Below are positions 33,801-47,707 of a DNA stretch of 64,000 bases, piece by piece (position 1 is the stretch's first letter; each line of letters begins with the position of its first letter). The notes beneath the pieces were generated by a model. It saw nothing but the letters and a program-made list of their open reading frames with translations, had not been told where the DNA came from and ran no database searches. The stretch is taken from positions 5,713,001 through 5,777,000 of the forward strand of contig OZ034978.1 of the NCBI GenBank assembly GCA_964030785.1. Reading direction: 5' to 3'. Both the position numbers and the translations under genes were made by a program. Source of the stretch: Siderastrea siderea (Eukaryota; Cnidaria; Anthozoa; Scleractinia; Rhizangiidae).

Positions 33801-34855
33801 TGTTAGGCCAAAAAAGTAATCCCAGTGTTATCTAACCCAGTGGTAGACAGTATCGCATTTCAGTTCCGGCATGATTTTGAAGACCTCGCTTTGAGGGCGA
33901 GGCTTTTGAATGGCTTGGCTCAGAGCTTTATCAAGATGGCGTGTGAAAATCTGTTAGCTGTAAGTAGAAAAGGTTCCATTAACCTTATATTTTTGGTAAT
34001 ATGAAAGTATGAATTTGAAGTAGTCCAGTTTCAAATGCACCAAGATCGCTGGATAGAAAGACAGAAGACCCATTTCTTACAGAGTAATTCTCAATCTGAA
34101 GTAAAATATTCATAAACACCACTGGAAGATGAACTATTCATCACTCTGTGTATTGTTTTATCGTAGCCGGATGAAGCACTTTTCTGGTATTTTTGAATAT
34201 TTTACTTAAGATTGAGACTAACTCTGTAAAAATGCGTCTTAAGTATTTTTATTCAGCAGTGTTAGTGGAAATGAAACTGGGCTATTGTTAATTCCGATTA
34301 CAACCTATCCTAACTTTGTCAGTTTTCCTGTGTATGTTGGTTCATCAGTGCGTTACAGTTAGTAGACAGAAGAAATGAGATTATTGGCAATCCTCTATTT
34401 CAGGTTGTTTTTATGAACCAGATGACCACACGCGTCAAATCCTCGCAGCTGAGACAATCTCACCTTATACCAGCGTTAGGTGAGCTTCTTTAACGACAAA
34501 GGGTAACATTTTAATAACTGGCTTTAAACTTATAGCAAGCATTATCACCAAGCCAGTCACTGTGCCTTAAAAAAACATAAAGGACGAAACCGCTGGCAAA
34601 CGCAGGAAAAGTCACGTGAACGTACACGAGGAAAGTCACATGATACTGAGGAGCCTTTTCCTTGGTTAACGACGCTCGTTATTGGGGAAAGAAAAAAAGT
34701 CATGTGCAGTATCCTAACTTATACCACCGATACTGCTTTGAAGTATCGATACTTTCCACGGGTATGCCAGTATCGTTGTTATCGCATATCGCTTCCAGAC
34801 AGTCGTGTTCAATATACACGAACGGGTACCAATTTTAAAAGCAGCCTCAAGATCC

Positions 34856-35320
34856 GGCTTTTACAATTTGTACCATTGGTACCAGTGGACAAACCAATTC
34901 GTCCATCTCGCAGTTGGTTTAAACATGAAATATTCTAAGTCCCACCAATGAGATGCAATTTACAAATGGTTACAAATCGACTAGTGCTTTTACCGTTTGT
35001 ACCAATGGTACCAATGGACAAACTCAGTTGGTTTAAACATGAAATAATCTATGTCCCACTAATGAGATGCAATTTACCAATGGTTCAGGGTTACAAGTCA
35101 TCTACAGCTCTTACCATTTGTACCAATAATACCAATTGACAAACTGCTTCCACCCTCTCTCAGTTGGTTTGAACTTGAAATTCTCTAAGTTTCACTAATT
35201 TTATTAATGGCTAACGGATGGTGAATCTACTTATAGACCTTTCACCATTTGTACCAATGGTATGGATCTACCTGCTGCTTCTACAAATGGTACCGTTTGT
35301 GTGTATTGGACAACCCCCCT
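34856..35320. repeat. ~120-130-bp tandem repeat with TTTGTACCAATGGTACC core
   Basis: The core TT(T/A)GTACCA(A/T)TGGTACCA recurs at about 34866, 34997, 35118 and 35248, with ATGAGATGCAATTTAC and GTTGGTTTAAACATGAAAT between. Absent from the corresponding intron of unit 2. Confidence 0.8.
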
Positions 35321-36034
35321 CAGCTAAGTCTAAGTATCAAACATTTTTGTGAAATCTTGGGAAAAATCACAATCACAAATAAACGAGACCATGGAGCCTT
35401 CTAGCGGCGATCTTCTGTTTTTGATTTTTCTGTTTCCCTTTTTATGGTTTTTAGGAAGGCGGAGTTCGTGACTGCTTTACAAGCTACACAGAACGCAACC
35501 GCTGTGAAAACGAAGACAGTGCACGGACTCAAGAAAACCATCAAAGTGCAGCTCCTGATACTCCAGCGACAGGCGAGGAGTCTACCACCTCCTTGGCGAG
35601 AAAAAGACGGGTTGAAGTGATTACTTAGAAGAAGAGAACAATTGCATTCTACCAAGAGGGTCTATTGACGACTTGTTGAAAACTAATTAAAGTTTAGAGC
35701 TGTCAAATTTCCACCAAAACGCGCAGATTTTATCCAGTTGGTTCGCTACCCCGTTCATTCTAATATTCCTTTGAAAGTGCAGATCAACAGCAAAATTGAA
35801 CAACAGCTTCGAAACTTCAGGAGAGCTTTTGTTTGACCAGTTTTCCCCTTATCAGAGAGAACGAACGAACGGGATGGATAACTTTATTTGAGTGTCGGTG
35901 TAATTAGCTTGAGTTCTGAAACTAATTGTGGACACTATTTTAAGTTGTCATAGTAAATTTAAAATATTATTGATGACAGTAAAATCAATACAAAGCGACG
36001 GCGGCACATATATTACTCCATATCACTGTATAAA

Positions 36035-36855
36035 TTTAGGCGCTAACCGGTAACATTAACCGCTTTTAGCACCGCTTGTTACGGTTGGAACCACATATTA
36101 ACGCCCGGGTTTGAAATGACAAACAGATTTGGATTTTGAAAAGATATATTATCAGATGGAATTGTGAAAAGATTTATGTCAGTCGTACTACGTATGTCTT
36201 GTCTTAGCTAACATCATTACGTCTATGCGTTCGTTCGATGATAGAGAAAGTCTTATGTTCTCCCCGACGTTTTTACGTTCGCAAGATGTGAGTGGAATCT
36301 TTTTAACGTTTTTCCGTATGTTAGTACGTTTCAAAGGTATTAGTCTTCTCCGTACGTTGGTACGTTCGTCAGTCTTCGTCTTATCTCATTTCTCGACATT
36401 TTTTTCGTACGTTAGCACGTTCGAAAATGTTAGTGTTATCTTCTTGAGGTTTGGCCGTATGTACGTATATTCGTAAGGTGCTGTTAGTTTTATCTCCCTG
36501 ACATTTTCCCGTACGTCAGCACGTTCATACGGTATTAATGTTATCTTCTCGACGTTTATCCCTACGTTGGTGTGTTTGTAGTGTGCTGTTAAGATTACCT
36601 TCTCTTCGAAGTTCTTCGTTGATGTCTTCGACATCTATACCTATCTGTACTTTAATACGTTCCTTGAAAGAAACAGGAATCGCAAACGTCAAGCGTTTTG
36701 AAGGGTTTTCGAGACGCATGTGAGCCTAGTGTCCTGAGCAACATTCCAGGTCTCGTGACGACACTTCCACTCCAGGGCAGAAAAGAATTTTCAGCAGACC
36801 TGCTTAACCGCGGTCAGGAAAACTGACCTGTTGCCCTGAAAAGTAGGAAGACGAC
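36035..36855 (+). repeat. Dispersed repeat element, copy 2 (inverted relative to copy 1)
   Basis: Begins with an ACCGGTAAC/TTACGGTT block, then five or more diverged ~65-bp units carrying CGTACGTTAGCACGTTCG-like cores with GTTAGTGTTATCTTCT, and ends with an AAGCGTTTTGAAGGGTTTTC block. It matches the reverse complement of 31004-31610. Short frames across it are artefacts. Confidence 0.6.
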
Positions 36856-37207
36856 TATTATGGTAGTCTAATTCTATCCAAAAAAACTCGCAAATCTAAA
36901 ACCTTTAAGTGATTCAAGTCTGACTATAACAAAGCCTCGCATAACACACTGTTTTATTCAATCTGTCTTCCTTGCCTTTATTTGCAAATTCCTAACGTTT
37001 AACATGTGCTGTCCATTCCCAACACCGTTCATTAGTGTTACATCTGAGTTTATTATCTCAATTTACTTCTGCTTATGTGCTAATCACCCCTTTAATGCTG
37101 ATTCTAATGTTCATTCCGGATCCGTGGACCTTTCTATGATCCTTCTGTCCACAGTTAGCATTACAAGCCCCTTAAAATTGTTTAAAAAAATCAAACATCT
37201 GCTCTTT
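36856..37207. other. Host spacer 3' of CTHRC1-like copy B
   Basis: AT-rich, no gene seen. It should hold the 3' untranslated region of copy B. Confidence 0.5.
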
Positions 37208-39297
37208 TCAAGCCTGTGGAGGAGGTATTTCTTCCACGTAGATCCGGGACACTGAATTCCAACCAGTATTTGCATCAGCAGATCCAAAATTAACACAATT
37301 ACCAACCCAGAACCCCACGCGCACAGTGCCCTTTTTGACTTTCTCACAGACTCCTTCAATTTGCCGCACACGGAGCAAATTTTTTCTGTTACTGTTTCCC
37401 TGTAACATGTAGACCACACCATCAATGGCTGCTGGAGCTGAACACTCTGCACCGTTGAAGGTGAAATACCATCTCCTGCAGCAGTGGTGGCAGTTAACAA
37501 TACGAAGAACCCCATTCCAGAAGACACGCAATCCTGTGTTGTCTGATATTTTCTTGAATATACATTCCTGAGAAAATGAAAAAAAATTCAACAATAGAGT
37601 AATCAACATGGAATATTTCACCAGGATTAACAATTCATTATATGATGCCTCTCTAATCCAGACTTTGTGGGTTTAAATCCCACAAAAGGGTAAAGGTTTC
37701 CTTTGTACTACTAGTGGTCAAACTTTCTTTCTTGGTCTGTTAGTCCAGGGGGACTTCACTGGGCTCATTTCAATATCAGAGTTCAATTTCCAGAACTCAA
37801 GGTTTATTTGCTTGCTTTCGTAATAGACTATCCGAGAAATGTCTGTTGCTCTGTGTAAAGACTGAGTCAAACACTGCAGATAAGAGATTACCATTTAAAT
37901 AATTTTTAGTCTAGGTTTTGATTGATAAACTTTTTTTACTGGCATTTGAACCTTTTTTATGGTATGTAGCTACGTCAGTTTTAGTATTCTTGTTTTTGAT
38001 TTAATGAAGCTGTGAAGTCAACTCAGTAATTACCTTGACCAATCCACTGTCCCTTCCATCGTCCAGGTTCTTAAAAACGCACTGTTTCCAGTTGCGTCCC
38101 AAAGACCCAGGAGCTCCCTTGGTGCCTGGGGGACCTTGGCTTCCACGAGGACCTGCACCACCTTTGTTTCCTGGTGGACCCACTTTACCTGAGGGTCCTT
38201 GAGGTCCCTTGGGTCCTGGGGGACCTTGGCTTCCATGAGCCCCCGTGTCACCCTTGTTTCCAGGTGGACCAGCTGGTCCCGATGGTCCTTGAGGTCCCTT
38301 GGGGCCTGTGGGACCTTGACTTCCTCGAGGGCCTTTATCTCCCTTGTTTCCCCTTGGGCCCATGGGTCCTTCAGGTCCGTGATTGCCGGGTGATCCTGCT
38401 GGTCCAGCAGGTCCAGGACTTCCGGGAATGCCGGGAATTCCTGGTGCGCATAAACAAGCACTGTGACCACAAGACCCATATGGTGATGTCTGTTGAGGAG
38501 TGCTCTAAGTAAAAAGAGTTAAAATGCAACATTTACCAGTTTGACAACTTTTGACACTAACATTCCTGTATAAGTGGACTAACAAGTGTTTTGTATGGTA
38601 ATACTATGCTTTCTCAGTGTCTTTTTTAAACTGCCAAATTCCATTTGTAACAGAACTTTGTGAATTTTTTCCCTGCTACTGCTTTATTTGTGCAATTACT
38701 TTCTCTTTTATCTTAAACCGAATTTTTGGTCCAAACGCTACTTTTAGGGCAAATTATCAAAGAAAGTTTTCTCAGGATTGTTTGTCCGTTTCTTTTTTTT
38801 TTTTTGGCAAGCCAGCAGCGTAATAGGTTTCTCTGTGTTCCTTGGCACAGTCGTTACCCTATAAAAGTTATGAAGTTTATATTTGCATGTACATATTAAC
38901 TCTTTACACTGACATGTAGAATACCTATACTTATTGTCTAAGTATGTACAAAACTATACACCTTTGCGAAGGATATGGTTAAATATACATAACCCCTTGG
39001 AGAAGGAGTGGGGTGTAGTTTATTCCTTTGGGTGCGGAGGGGAGTGGGGAAGGGGGAGATTGCCCACTCCCTTCTCAATCTCCTAGATAAGACCCTAGTG
39101 AAGAAAGGAAAGATGGCGTAGGTACTGAAATCTTGTATCCAGAACTTTCACACTGTTTAGTTAGCAGATAGATAACAAAAATTTACCTTGCTGCTGCTGC
39201 TGCTGTTGTCATTTGCAGAACTCAAGGTGATAAGCAGGGACAGTATCAGACATAACATGGTGGTCAGTGGTATTGTCATCCACGATTTTGCCATCAT
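37208..39297 (-). CDS. CTHRC1: CTHRC1-like secreted collagen protein, copy B (intact)
   Basis: Three coding exons on the minus strand. 39297-39187: signal peptide ([17 protein letters not shown], then SANDNS). 38504-38034: Cys motif [14 protein letters not shown], Gly-X-Y repeats, ending [19 protein letters not shown]. 37567-37208: [75 protein letters not shown] and stop. The last exon is the CTHRC1 C-terminal domain, with conserved Cys and the TGWNSVSRI motif. All donors and acceptors are canonical and no stop interrupts the frame. Predicted secreted and trimerising; the Wnt/matrix link is family knowledge. Introns 37568-38033 and 38505-39186 hold nothing else recognisable apart from T- and GGAGTGGGG-rich tracts. 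Confidence 0.85.
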
Positions 39298-42200
39298 TTG
39301 ACTTGTGAATGTGAGAATACTCCACGTTAAATAGTGCGGATCGATACTAAAGGTTTGCAGAATATTCTTTGCTAAGTTATTGGATGTAAATTAACTGGTG
39401 TTTGGGCATGTTCACTTAAGACCATAAAATTTTAGCCAATTGAAGTTTGGCGGAAAACGTCTTACTTTCTTAAAATTCACCTCAGTTTTAATCGTATGTG
39501 GTAGTAGAATTAGGTCAAGAAACAATTTTTTGCAAGGTGTGAAAGCAGGAAAAAACCTTCCAGTTACGTTCAATAACCTGCCATAATTTGTAACTCCTTA
39601 ATGGCATAGGAGATTACCGTTATTGTTTTAAGCGACCATTTAATGTGCTGCATTATCAATTTACTGAAAAAAAACGTCATATTTTAAGTTTGTTAAAAAG
39701 TAATAACAGAATTGTTTAAAATCTTGTAAAATCAAATAAGAAACTGATTGCCAAATTAAAGCTAAGCTAAGTGCAGTAACCTTAAGGTTTATAAAGTACC
39801 AACCTTGTTAGTGTGGCTTTAACCATCCGAAGAAAAATAATGCACTTCTCACTATTACAGAACCTTTTATCTCTTCTGAACAGCCAAGTTTGACGTGAAA
39901 ACATGTTCTACACACGTTCTGAAGCTGATTACGTGTGTGATGTGTAAATAAGACAGGCACTCCTATTGGCTAGATCATTTCAGAATTGACCAGTAAAAAG
40001 CTTTTTTTTCTGTGTTGTTTTGACAAGTTACAAGCTAAAACGAGTTTGAGGTTAACACGAAAATACCAAACTAAGACCCAAAATAAGACAGGTGTTCTGA
40101 TTGGTTGCAGCAATTCTGAATTGGCCAATGGGGAGACAGCTATCGTCATGCCTGTTTTCATTGTTTTGATTGGTTTCTCACGTTTAAACGTGATTTGGAG
40201 ATGATAATGTGCACGATAGGTCAACAGCAAAAATTAGTTGATGGACAATTTGCGACAAAGGCTGCGACATTACGTTTTGCTTTGCAAGTCTTATCGTGAA
40301 TCTTTCTTTCTTTCTCTTTTTTTTTTCTAGCTTTTAACGTTTCACACTGAACCCGCTTCAAAGCTGACTTAAACAGGGTATAATAAAACAATGCCTGCTG
40401 GGGCAAAGATGAAATAGAACTTCTCAATGAAACTCAGTCACATGCATGTAAAGGTATTTGGAATAATCCTTAATTTCAAGATGATAAAAAAGTCAAACTT
40501 GTAAGACAAAATGATTGAAGTAGGATAAACAGTTGTCAGAAAACACTTTGTAGAAGGGCGACGACTTAACATAACGATATGTTATTTCAACAAAACCTTA
40601 TCAAAATTTGGGTGAATGTCACACGCAACCGAAGGACTATCAAACAGTAAACGGACTATAGTAAACATGCTGTTTTGAGTAAAGGTGCAAAAGCGATTTA
40701 TGACGAGTTTTCTTTGCAGTACTAACAATGACGTATCCTGGCGTATAAAGATTATGTCAATGAACAAACGTAAGCTTCAAGAGAAATAGTTATTGTACAA
40801 AATTGCGAGTCATTCATTTTACACCCCTCCCGCACTGAAATAAGCATATACAATATTAATGAATCATTAATCCCGTTTTGGAAGAACTAAAAAGTTCACT
40901 AAAAAGAAAATTAAGTTACGAGAACACGAAAGGTTGTTCGGACAAAATGGACTAATCCATGTATAATAGTCTCTTGATTTATTGCAAAAATTCATCTATA
41001 AATATCTAAATCGTTGGATATTTAATAAGAAAGATGGTAAAATTTTTTCCATACTCTTAAAAACGAGACAGTTTATTCACTTACCTTTGAAGTGTCTCAC
41101 TTCCTGAGTCGTCTGAATATGAACAAATATCTAGATGATACTATCATCTAGATATTTTTTCCTGAGGAGAAAAACAAGAAAAGAAGTGTAAGGTTAAATT
41201 GAACAGCAAAACAAGAAAAAAAATTTGCAGACAAGAAAGAAACTACAAGCTTACACAGTTGTTCTCTTCAATCCTTTCTTATCGATGTTTGGAAGAAATG
41301 TGTTTTCCTAGTTAACCAAACACTATTTCGTGATTTGTTTAAGTTGCTTCTCGTCAAAACAAGTTTGTGAAACAGCATACGTATGATTATTTTCATGATC
41401 GCAACAAGCAGTACTATTCGTTAGCACTGTTTGTTTAATGATCCTTGGCTCGTTCAATCGGATAGTGTCGTCCATTCCTGTGTTGCTATCCTTTGCATTC
41501 TGAATTGATGTGAGAACAATTTTGTTTCTTTATTTGTAAAACAGTTTAGAATTCCCCCAAAAGGAACTAAACTTCGAAAATAAAATACCTATGGAATGAG
41601 ATTACAGTAATCTAATATATCGGTGTTTGCGTCTTTTCTGTATTGAAGTATCTCGACACTACAAATGTTTTATTTATATATTTATATAAGCGTACAACCT
41701 TTCCTTCCCTTACCTTTAGGAAATCATACTCGCATCTCGGTTGTCTACCCTATTACAGTAAAGCTTAGCAGTTTTTGAAAAATTTTGAAGTAACCTTAAA
41801 AGAAAGCTGCTTATTTATCAGCAGAGGGTGTCAACAAATTCTCCAAATTCGTGGTTATTAAGTGTCTCGAAACTTCTCCTCTCTGAAACAGCGAAAAGAT
41901 CTGTTGCCAAAATTTCCTGCAAGATAAAGCAGAACTTGGTTCTGTGATTTCTTCTTTTTGCTCCAACTCTCAACTGGCGTGTTAATCCTAAAATACAATA
42001 CTTTCCAACTTTTAAGTCTTATTTTGGCCCACACCTTATACTTAACTGCTGAGTTCTTTTGATTCGTCACAATGCAAAGAGATGGTCGGATATTTTTCTC
42101 CTGGTTTTATTTCTTGTCCAAGTCGATCGTAGTCAGTAACAGCGAACATTGCAAAATTCTGTGACTAGGTCTGGGTGTCTATCAAATTCGAGAAAGGCAA

Positions 42201-45200
42201 AAAAAACTACAGCTAAAGTGTGCGTCCTTACAAGTGAAAATCACAAGAATGCTTGTCCTCTATCGTGAGTACTGTACATGTTGTATAAGAGCAACATGAT
42301 TTTGTGTTTGCCTGACTGTAATTATTTGTTGGTTTTGTCAAATTTACTGCCATTAAATTCTAATTAATTTTAGAGGTCAGTCGCTTTTGTTGCAGTAAAA
42401 GCTACGAATGACAGAAAGCAAAAGCGATCCTAGAAGAAGCCAATTTTTTCCTTGATAGACACTGAGGAGTCTAGAATGTGGGATTTTTCTGCATTCAGTG
42501 CAGTCAGCTCTTGAAATAAAACGTGAACATTACGCGAACTTGTTTGTACATTTACGTTTGAGGGAACGTCAAATGCCTGACTCGATAGTTTATTTCAAGG
42601 TCAGTTTGTCACGATCGAATGCAGTCCTTATCAAAAGCTCTAAAAGAAGCGAAAGACTTATCATTAATCTGCTGACAATTTGTTTGGGAGAAAACCATTG
42701 AATGCATACCAGTTGACATATAACCAAACATTTGTAACCAAAATCGTTTACCTGTAAGGTAATTCAGCACCAAGGGTGTCTGGCGAAAACAAGAAGCTGA
42801 ACGGTAAATGAAATGAGATTGTTAAAATTGAAATGAAAACAGGTAAATAACCAGGAAGCAATGATAATCAACAGAGCTGCTGTGTGCTTACATTGTAAGC
42901 GTCTTGATGCAGTCTTTTCTTGCCAGTTTTGAGAAGTGTTTTTCTATTTTACTTGTTTAGTTAGGTCTCGTCAGAACAAGTTCGTTCCATTCTAAAAGAC
43001 TCTAACAGTTTGATTAATCGCTGATTCGTTGCCTGAAATAGCGTTTTCCACATCAGTTTTTCTACCGTTTTTCAGGATACTGAATAACTAGTGTCTCACG
43101 CTTTTAATTTCTCTTCGTTTTTAAACCAGTTTGCTATAGAGACTCAACAAAGTTACCACAGACTGCGCAAAAATAAACTATTGTTGACTGAGGCTATAGC
43201 AGTCTAAATCCCAGACAAACGAATGCACGAGTCGAAAAGAGTTGCAGAGGGTTTAGACTATATAAGATTGTGCGAGGATTCAAGCGGCCATTCATTGTGA
43301 TGAAACTGTGATGAAACTTTGAGCAAATTCAAACCCCTCGATATAGCCTTGCAGCGGCAAGTACACTTTTGCTTTAGAGATACGAGCCATTAAGTCGCGC
43401 AAGTAATTTAGGGGCGATTTTGATCGTGAAGGACGAAGAAACCAAGGCCAAGAAAACTAACATACGAAAATTTATAATTGGAAGGGACTTTTAGGCCAAA
43501 GAATAGCAAGACAGTGAATTTAGAAAAACCTTCCTCGATCGACTCAGTTGATCAACGTTTTCAACTGCCATTAAACTTCGATGAAACGGTTACACGCACA
43601 GCTCCGAGTAGCTAAACGGTTCAAACTGACCTGACCTGACGTAACTGGTCAGTGCGAAAAGTCCGTGAACCTCTTTCCTTTTTCTGTTGTTACTTCTTGT
43701 AAGTGTGGACATAACAAAATTCTATGCTGGATCTGGTCGAAGGGTTGCTATTAAATTACCACACTTGGATTTTGTGTTTTAAACAAGTGTAGGCATTTGC
43801 GACACAGTTTTTACAAAATTGCTATATTCCACGGAACAAGAGATGCCTCATAATTCTCGGTTTTTTCGTGTTTTCACGCTAGCCAGATTGGTATGTAAAA
43901 CTAGCAGTAATATTATCAGCGGTAATATTGTTGCAGTTGCTACTCAGTAAATCAGTGTCAGACAATTTGCTGCATTGCTTCGTTTTGCTTATAGCAAACG
44001 TCTTTCAAAACCAAAAGTAAGAAGTTATTTTGTATTATTTGTGCGGGAAAAAAAATACTTACAGCAGAATGTGAAATTAATCAAAACGGAAATTAAACTC
44101 TCCCCACCGTTGATGTTACAGAACAGGTGTAATATGGGCCCCACAATTTTTTAATGCGTGTGTGAATTAAATCGTGTCGATTAACGAAAAGTTGTTCTAA
44201 GAAATAGCTTTTGTCGACGAACTCACATAATCTAATACATGCGGACAACTTTAGCGAGAAAAAAACTTAAATGCGTGTCACACTGAATTTTAGTGAACAT
44301 ATTTATTCTTTACCTTTCAAGTAATTCCGCGTCTCCATGCTTGTCTGAGAGGAAACGAAATCTAAACGAACAAAGAGAAAGAGTTGTTAGATGTAAAACA
44401 ATATATAACAACTAAATAATCCGAAAATTAAACAAGGAAAAGGAACAGGACGTTTTAAAGCTAATGGCTTCATTTATTCGGTTGTAGTAGTGATTAAGAA
44501 AAGAACGTCACTTCAAGCTTTCGTTTACTGGACATTTCAACGCCTGTTGTATTCCGAAGAAACAATACGCCAAAGCAATCAACAGCGATTCTGTAGTACA
44601 GCAGTCTACGACCACCCGAAGGCCGAAGGAGATTGCCGAAGCTCACCCAGTGTCGTTTTGGTTACAAGAAAGGTCAGCTACAATTTTCTTTAAGGCAACT
44701 GAGAAGCTTGTAACTTCCGGGAATAAGATTGCGTTTACGTAGATTTTGTGCCAATGTTTAAATATTCAGCTGAAGCATCAAACGGAACAATCTGCGTTGG
44801 TTACAAGAATATTTATAAAAGGCCCTCAAACATCGTTCTAAATCTTTTGTTGCAATCTGAGTTTTGTTTATCCCTTATAAAAACAAAATTGCCTACTTAC
44901 ACCGCCATATTTCCAAGCAATCGTCACTTATTGTTGCACAGAAATAAGTAAAGCCTTTTCTGTTTTGTTTTCTTTGCGTATAATAATGCTCTCGTAAGAT
45001 CAAGTTTGTGAAAAAGCAAATATTTAAAAATTCGCATCGATTAATTTTATTCCAACAAGCGATGTCATTAGCCAGAACGGTTTCAGTAGTCGCTCATTCC
45101 TTCAGTAGAATGACCTCTTCTATTTCTAATTTTGGACGGTTGTTGCGTCTTGTCAGATCAGGTTTGTAAAAAAACAAGAATTTTAAATTTGTCGCTGCTC

Positions 45201-47707
45201 AATTCCATTCTAACGAGCGCTGTTATTGGCTACAATAAGTTGAACGGTTCTGTCCAATGAAATGACCTCTTCTGTTTCTGATTACGTACGGTTATCACGT
45301 TTTGTTTTGTCTTGTTTTCGTTTTTGCAAAAATTAGATATAATTCCTAGAAAACCAAAGCGACTGAGAGAAGACCAAATTATTTGCCAAAACTTCAGTCA
45401 AAATATTTGGGTTCGGGGCACGTTTTGAACTAGGCTTGATATCTTGTTGAAAAAACGATGGTGATCTCTGTATTCTTAACAACATGTCTTAACAATACTA
45501 ACATGCTGAATTATTATTGTGATACAAATACGGAAAAATTTAAGCAAAATGTAAAAATTTTAACATGAAGTAACTGCATGAGCTCTGTGGCGTTTGTTCT
45601 TTTCTGAAAACCGAAAGCTTTGCTCTTTCAGTTTTTTTCCTTGTGAATCTCGACGACTCCCTCCGGCGAAGAGATGTGGAATTTCGCAAGTAGTCTCGAA
45701 TGACACGTCAGCCACGAACACTACTTCACTGTTTACAATGCGAGTCATTTGTTTGCTACGGCTGTTGAGCCACGTAGTGAACTCATTTTCTCTGAAATTT
45801 GAATACACTCGCTAAATTAGGCCCGGGTCGCACTTGCTGACAACTACTGAATTGTCCGCAATAATTTGGACAGAAATTGACTTCCTAGGTTGTCCGAGAC
45901 AACTTGTCAATTTCTGCGCTAATTTTGCAAGACAATAGTTTAGTAGTTAGGGTTGCTTTGTTAAATTTTTAGAATTCATTGAACCGAAAAACTGTATGAA
46001 AGCAATACGCAGTAGTACCCCTGGCTTCTACGAATTTAAGGCAGTAAAACTCAAGGGTTAGCATTTCAATCACTGAGGTGGTGATCGTTGGATTGTAGAG
46101 TGCAGAAAACACTCATCTTATTACTCCAGGTCACTCCAGAAAAAAAGGGGAGTGTTCAGTACAAACCTGGTGAATTCCCTCCTCGATTGAAATGCCCACG
46201 TGGGAACCTTCCAGTCAAGAATATTGAAATACGCGACACCAGATTAAAACTCGCGTTACTCTCATTAGTATGCATTTTTTAGAACAGAGCTTCTTGGTGA
46301 AATTTCTAAAATTTGCATATCGTGGATTTTTAAGGCGCACTATTGTCAGATGGTATACTTTGAAAATATGAATAAAATAGCACGAGCTTAAAATGCTAAT
46401 TTAGTATTTTGAAGAACAGCACAATGGTCAATCAGAGGGGCATTGTTATCTGGCGTCAACCATACGCTGAAATGTGAACAAGCGTGTTGTCTTGCCCAAG
46501 GGCAGGACTGCGGCTCCTTTGAAGTTTCGCTTATTTTGACACAAAAGCATCCTTGTGACAAAAGGAGGTCGCACATGTCTGCCATGATTCTGTCAAAAAT
46601 CGAGGCATGTGGACATGCAGCGCGGACCAATTATCTTAGTTTGTTTGTTTCGTCAAGTTGTTCGTCCAAAAAACTTCAGTCGGACTTGTCTTTGTTAACT
46701 TTGTCACTTAACTAAATTAAAATCCGACAGAAATGTGCAAAATTGTCCCAAGTGGGAAAACAACCTAATCACAGGCTCATTTTGATGCGAATTAACAGCG
46801 TTTTTTGCGGCGATTTAGCTTGCGAGTCTAAATCACCTTTAGAGACCTTAGAAAGTAAAGGAAAACCGGGAAAGTAAAGGAATTACAGGGGAATTAAACT
46901 TGCCCTTTGCCTATTTTTTTTTCCTTTGCAAGGAGAAATTCCCGATCTCTGTTGTAATTTACCTGAGCCCGCAGTATAATCAAAGACGTTGTTTAAGAAC
47001 TAACAACTTCGTTACCATGGTCCCATCTTTTCCTCCTTTTGTCCTCTCGAAGGAGGAGGAGAGGGGACCCTGGGAAGGAGGGTCTCAGAGTAATTGATTT
47101 TAGAGATATGCTGGTTCTACCCTGCTTACAAAACTATGTAGCATAACTGCTTAATTTTCCTATTTTTCGTATCCTTTCTTCCTCTCCTCTATAAATTTTG
47201 TATTTAGTGTTCCGTAATTCCTGTAATTCTAGCCTGTAATTCTTAAAAGCTGCCAATTGATGTATTCGGTTATTTATTCTTATTTAATTTATTTTTTATC
47301 AACCAGTGACGGACTGCTGTACCTTTGTAGCTCCGCCCGCCTTGATTAGCTTCTGCTATTTGCTGGCGGAAATGAATCTTCATTTATGAGTATTTAGTAT
47401 TTAATAATTCTTGTGTTTAATAATTTTTAATTCATGTATATTTGTGAATTTGTGAATAAAGTAAGTTTATTTATTTTGATTTTTTTTATCCAGCACACCC
47501 ACCAGTAGTACGGCAGTAGTATTACAAGTAGTAGACTAGTACAGTGGCATTATTGCACATAATACACGTTATTTAAACTTGAGATGTATATTGTTACCCA
47601 TTTCTCCGCTATACGAGCATTTGCGTCTTATAAATACTAGTTGTTATCACAGTTTGTGGTATTGCAGTTATTGTCTGATGGAAAGGATGTTAATTTTTTT
47701 TTTGCGG
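39298..47707. other. Host non-coding DNA, duplication unit 2
   Basis: Collinear with unit 1 (24644-33199) without the Polinton and without the repeat at 31004-31610. A candidate promoter and 5' exon for copy B lie at about 39800-40205, with the same CCAAT cluster. About 120 bp unique to unit 2 lies near 46840-46970. No coding exon recognised. Confidence 0.65.
39571..39590. other. Unoccupied paralogous Polinton integration site
   Basis: CAATAACCTGCCATAATTTG aligns with the left flank GAATAACCTC (1561-1570) and the right flank CTACAATTTG (24644-24653 after the duplication) with no insertion and one hexamer. It shows directly what was inserted in unit 1. Confidence 0.85.

Larger units (their letters stand above)
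33200..35628 (+). pseudogene. RAD51C: RAD51C-like pseudogene, copy 1 (exons 3, 4, part of a later exon, and last exon)
   Basis: Exon remnants: 33200-33270 (MQLAMDVQKPDESG, ends EAIYI), 33437-33538 (DTEGTFIVERVVDIADAAVK), 33843-33959 ([17 protein letters not shown] then LLNGLAQSF), 34404-34479 (VVFMNQMTTRVKSSQ, ends IPALG), 35455-35628 (GGVRDCFTSYTERN, ending ARKRRVEVIT and a stop). These match RAD51C, a RecA-family recombinase paralogue. Lesions: the second exon's acceptor AG is AA (33435-33436); the exon carrying the YVFRCHDY block and the start of the next are deleted and replaced by tandem repeats; the ESWGH and LYKSPS exons are missing; no Walker A exon is visible upstream. I conclude a duplicated, decayed fragment. 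Confidence 0.75.

Noticed and set aside
36225..36723. Short frames with FVRS-like repeats
   Set aside because: They lie within a tandem repeat of CGTACGTTAGCACGTTCG-like units.
31004..36855. The inverted pair of repeats as TIRs of one large transposon
   Set aside because: The DNA between them (31610-36035) is host sequence shared with unit 2 and contains RAD51C-like exons, so they are two separate insertions.
46388..46715. Overlapping frames on both strands near 46400-46700, also at 32100-32400
   Set aside because: Conserved between units only as duplicated DNA; no splice context or recognised domain, and frames differ in intactness between units.
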